NCBI GenBank assembly: GCA_016929355.1
Contig: JAFGJA010000258.1
Coordinates: forward strand, 1 to 5,366
Source of the DNA: Anaerolineae bacterium
GTDB lineage: Bacteria; Chloroflexota; Anaerolineae; Aggregatilineales; Aggregatilineaceae
Direction: 5' to 3'
Length of the DNA stretch: 5,366 bases
A program made the position numbers and the translations under genes. Shown here piece after piece: positions 5,205 through 5,366 of this stretch. Numbering within the stretch: the first letter of the stretch is position 1; the number at the start of each line of letters is the position of its first letter. The notes below the pieces were generated by a model. It did no database searches. It worked only from the letters and a program-made list of their open reading frames with translations, and had not been told where the DNA came from.

Positions 5205-5318
5205 ATGGAGAAAACAATGCAAACACGCATCATGTAGGGGCCGACCAGCGTGTCGGCCCAGGGCGAACACATTGGTTCACCCCTACGTGATCATGCGAAA
5301 TCTATTTGTTTTCTCCAT
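5205..5318. mobile_element. 114-bp nested palindromic, MITE-like element
   Basis: The outer arms are a perfect 13-bp inverted repeat, ATGGAGAAAACAA (5205-5217) against TTGTTTTCTCCAT (5306-5318). Inside them, ATCATGTAGGGG (5229-5240) pairs with CCCCTACGTGAT (5280-5291) over 12 bp with one wobble. The centre holds two hairpins: GGGCCGAC/GTCGGCCC (5238-5245 with 5252-5259) and GAAC/GTTC (5265-5268 with 5275-5278). Aligned end to end, the 36- and 39-nt arms match at about 28 positions with a 3-nt gap. There is no coding capacity, which suits a non-autonomous miniature element or a REP-type palindrome. No clear target-site duplication is seen. The GTAGGGG...CCCCTAC core resembles intergenic repeats common in Chloroflexota and other environmental bacteria (recollection). 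Confidence 0.6.
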
Positions 5319-5336
5319 AGAATTTGCGCCAGGGGA

Positions 5337-5356
5337 CACCCTGCTTTAGCGGGGTG
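5337..5356. repeat. GC-rich hairpin at the right edge
   Basis: CACCCTGC (5337-5344), loop TTTA and GCGGGGTG (5349-5356) form an 8-bp stem with one G-T pair. No U-run follows on either strand inside the window. It may be another dispersed palindrome, or the end of a gene lying beyond the right edge. I see no coding sequence between 5319 and 5366. Confidence 0.4.
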
Positions 5357-5366
5357 GGGAATGGCG

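Noticed and set aside
5120..5272. Extended N-terminus for the 178-aa protein, starting at ATG 5272
   Set aside because: The extra 51 residues read through a palindromic repeat, are Cys-rich and low in protein-like character, and have no RBS; ATG at 5119 has AAGGAG upstream.

Overview
The window looks like chromosomal DNA of a bacterium, most likely a member of the Chloroflexota (Anaerolineae-like). This is an inference from gene content and repeat style: a secreted DUF2202 ferritin-like protein with a Gly/Asn-rich linker, a TIR protein with the juxtamembrane module found in cyanobacterial and chloroflexotal TIR-WD40 proteins, and intergenic palindromes (CCCCTCCCC-type and GTAGGGG/CCCCTAC-type) of a kind common in such genomes. 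No rRNA, tRNA, CRISPR array, transposase or phage gene is visible.

Layout, left to right. Positions 1-125 (minus) hold the first 41 codons of an SRAP/HMCES-family (YedK-like) gene. It has a good sigma-70-type promoter placed so close to the start codon that the mRNA is probably leaderless. Positions 126-332 are a divergent intergenic region with a GC-rich hairpin repeat and a degenerate 9-nt repeat. Positions 333-1190 (plus) encode an intact MBL-fold metallo-hydrolase with all the usual metal ligands. Converging on it, positions 3372-1231 (minus) form a two-gene operon: a 491-residue TIR / transmembrane / TPR protein, followed 15 nt later by a 216-residue protein of unknown function with an N-terminal Cys cluster. 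Positions 3373-3781 are a 409-nt intergenic region holding an AT-rich probable promoter for the operon, a segment that is either a foldable RNA or a gene remnant, and three tandem 11-bp direct repeats abutting a -10 box. That promoter faces the DUF2202 gene (3782-4501, plus). A hairpin at 4531-4567 separates it from a convergent 178-residue gene (5119-4583, minus) of unrecognised family. Upstream of that gene lies a 114-bp nested palindromic, MITE-like element (5205-5318), then another small hairpin.

The most notable unit is the TIR-TM-TPR + 216-aa operon. By the positive-inside rule the TIR domain, with a plausible NADase glutamate (E74), faces the cytoplasm and the TPR array lies outside. 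That is a receptor-like layout with a co-transcribed partner of unknown role. In the stretches I counted by hand, its base composition is less GC-rich than the flanking MBL and DUF2202 genes, which fits an accessory module. Whether it acts in defence, signalling or envelope sensing cannot be decided from this window.
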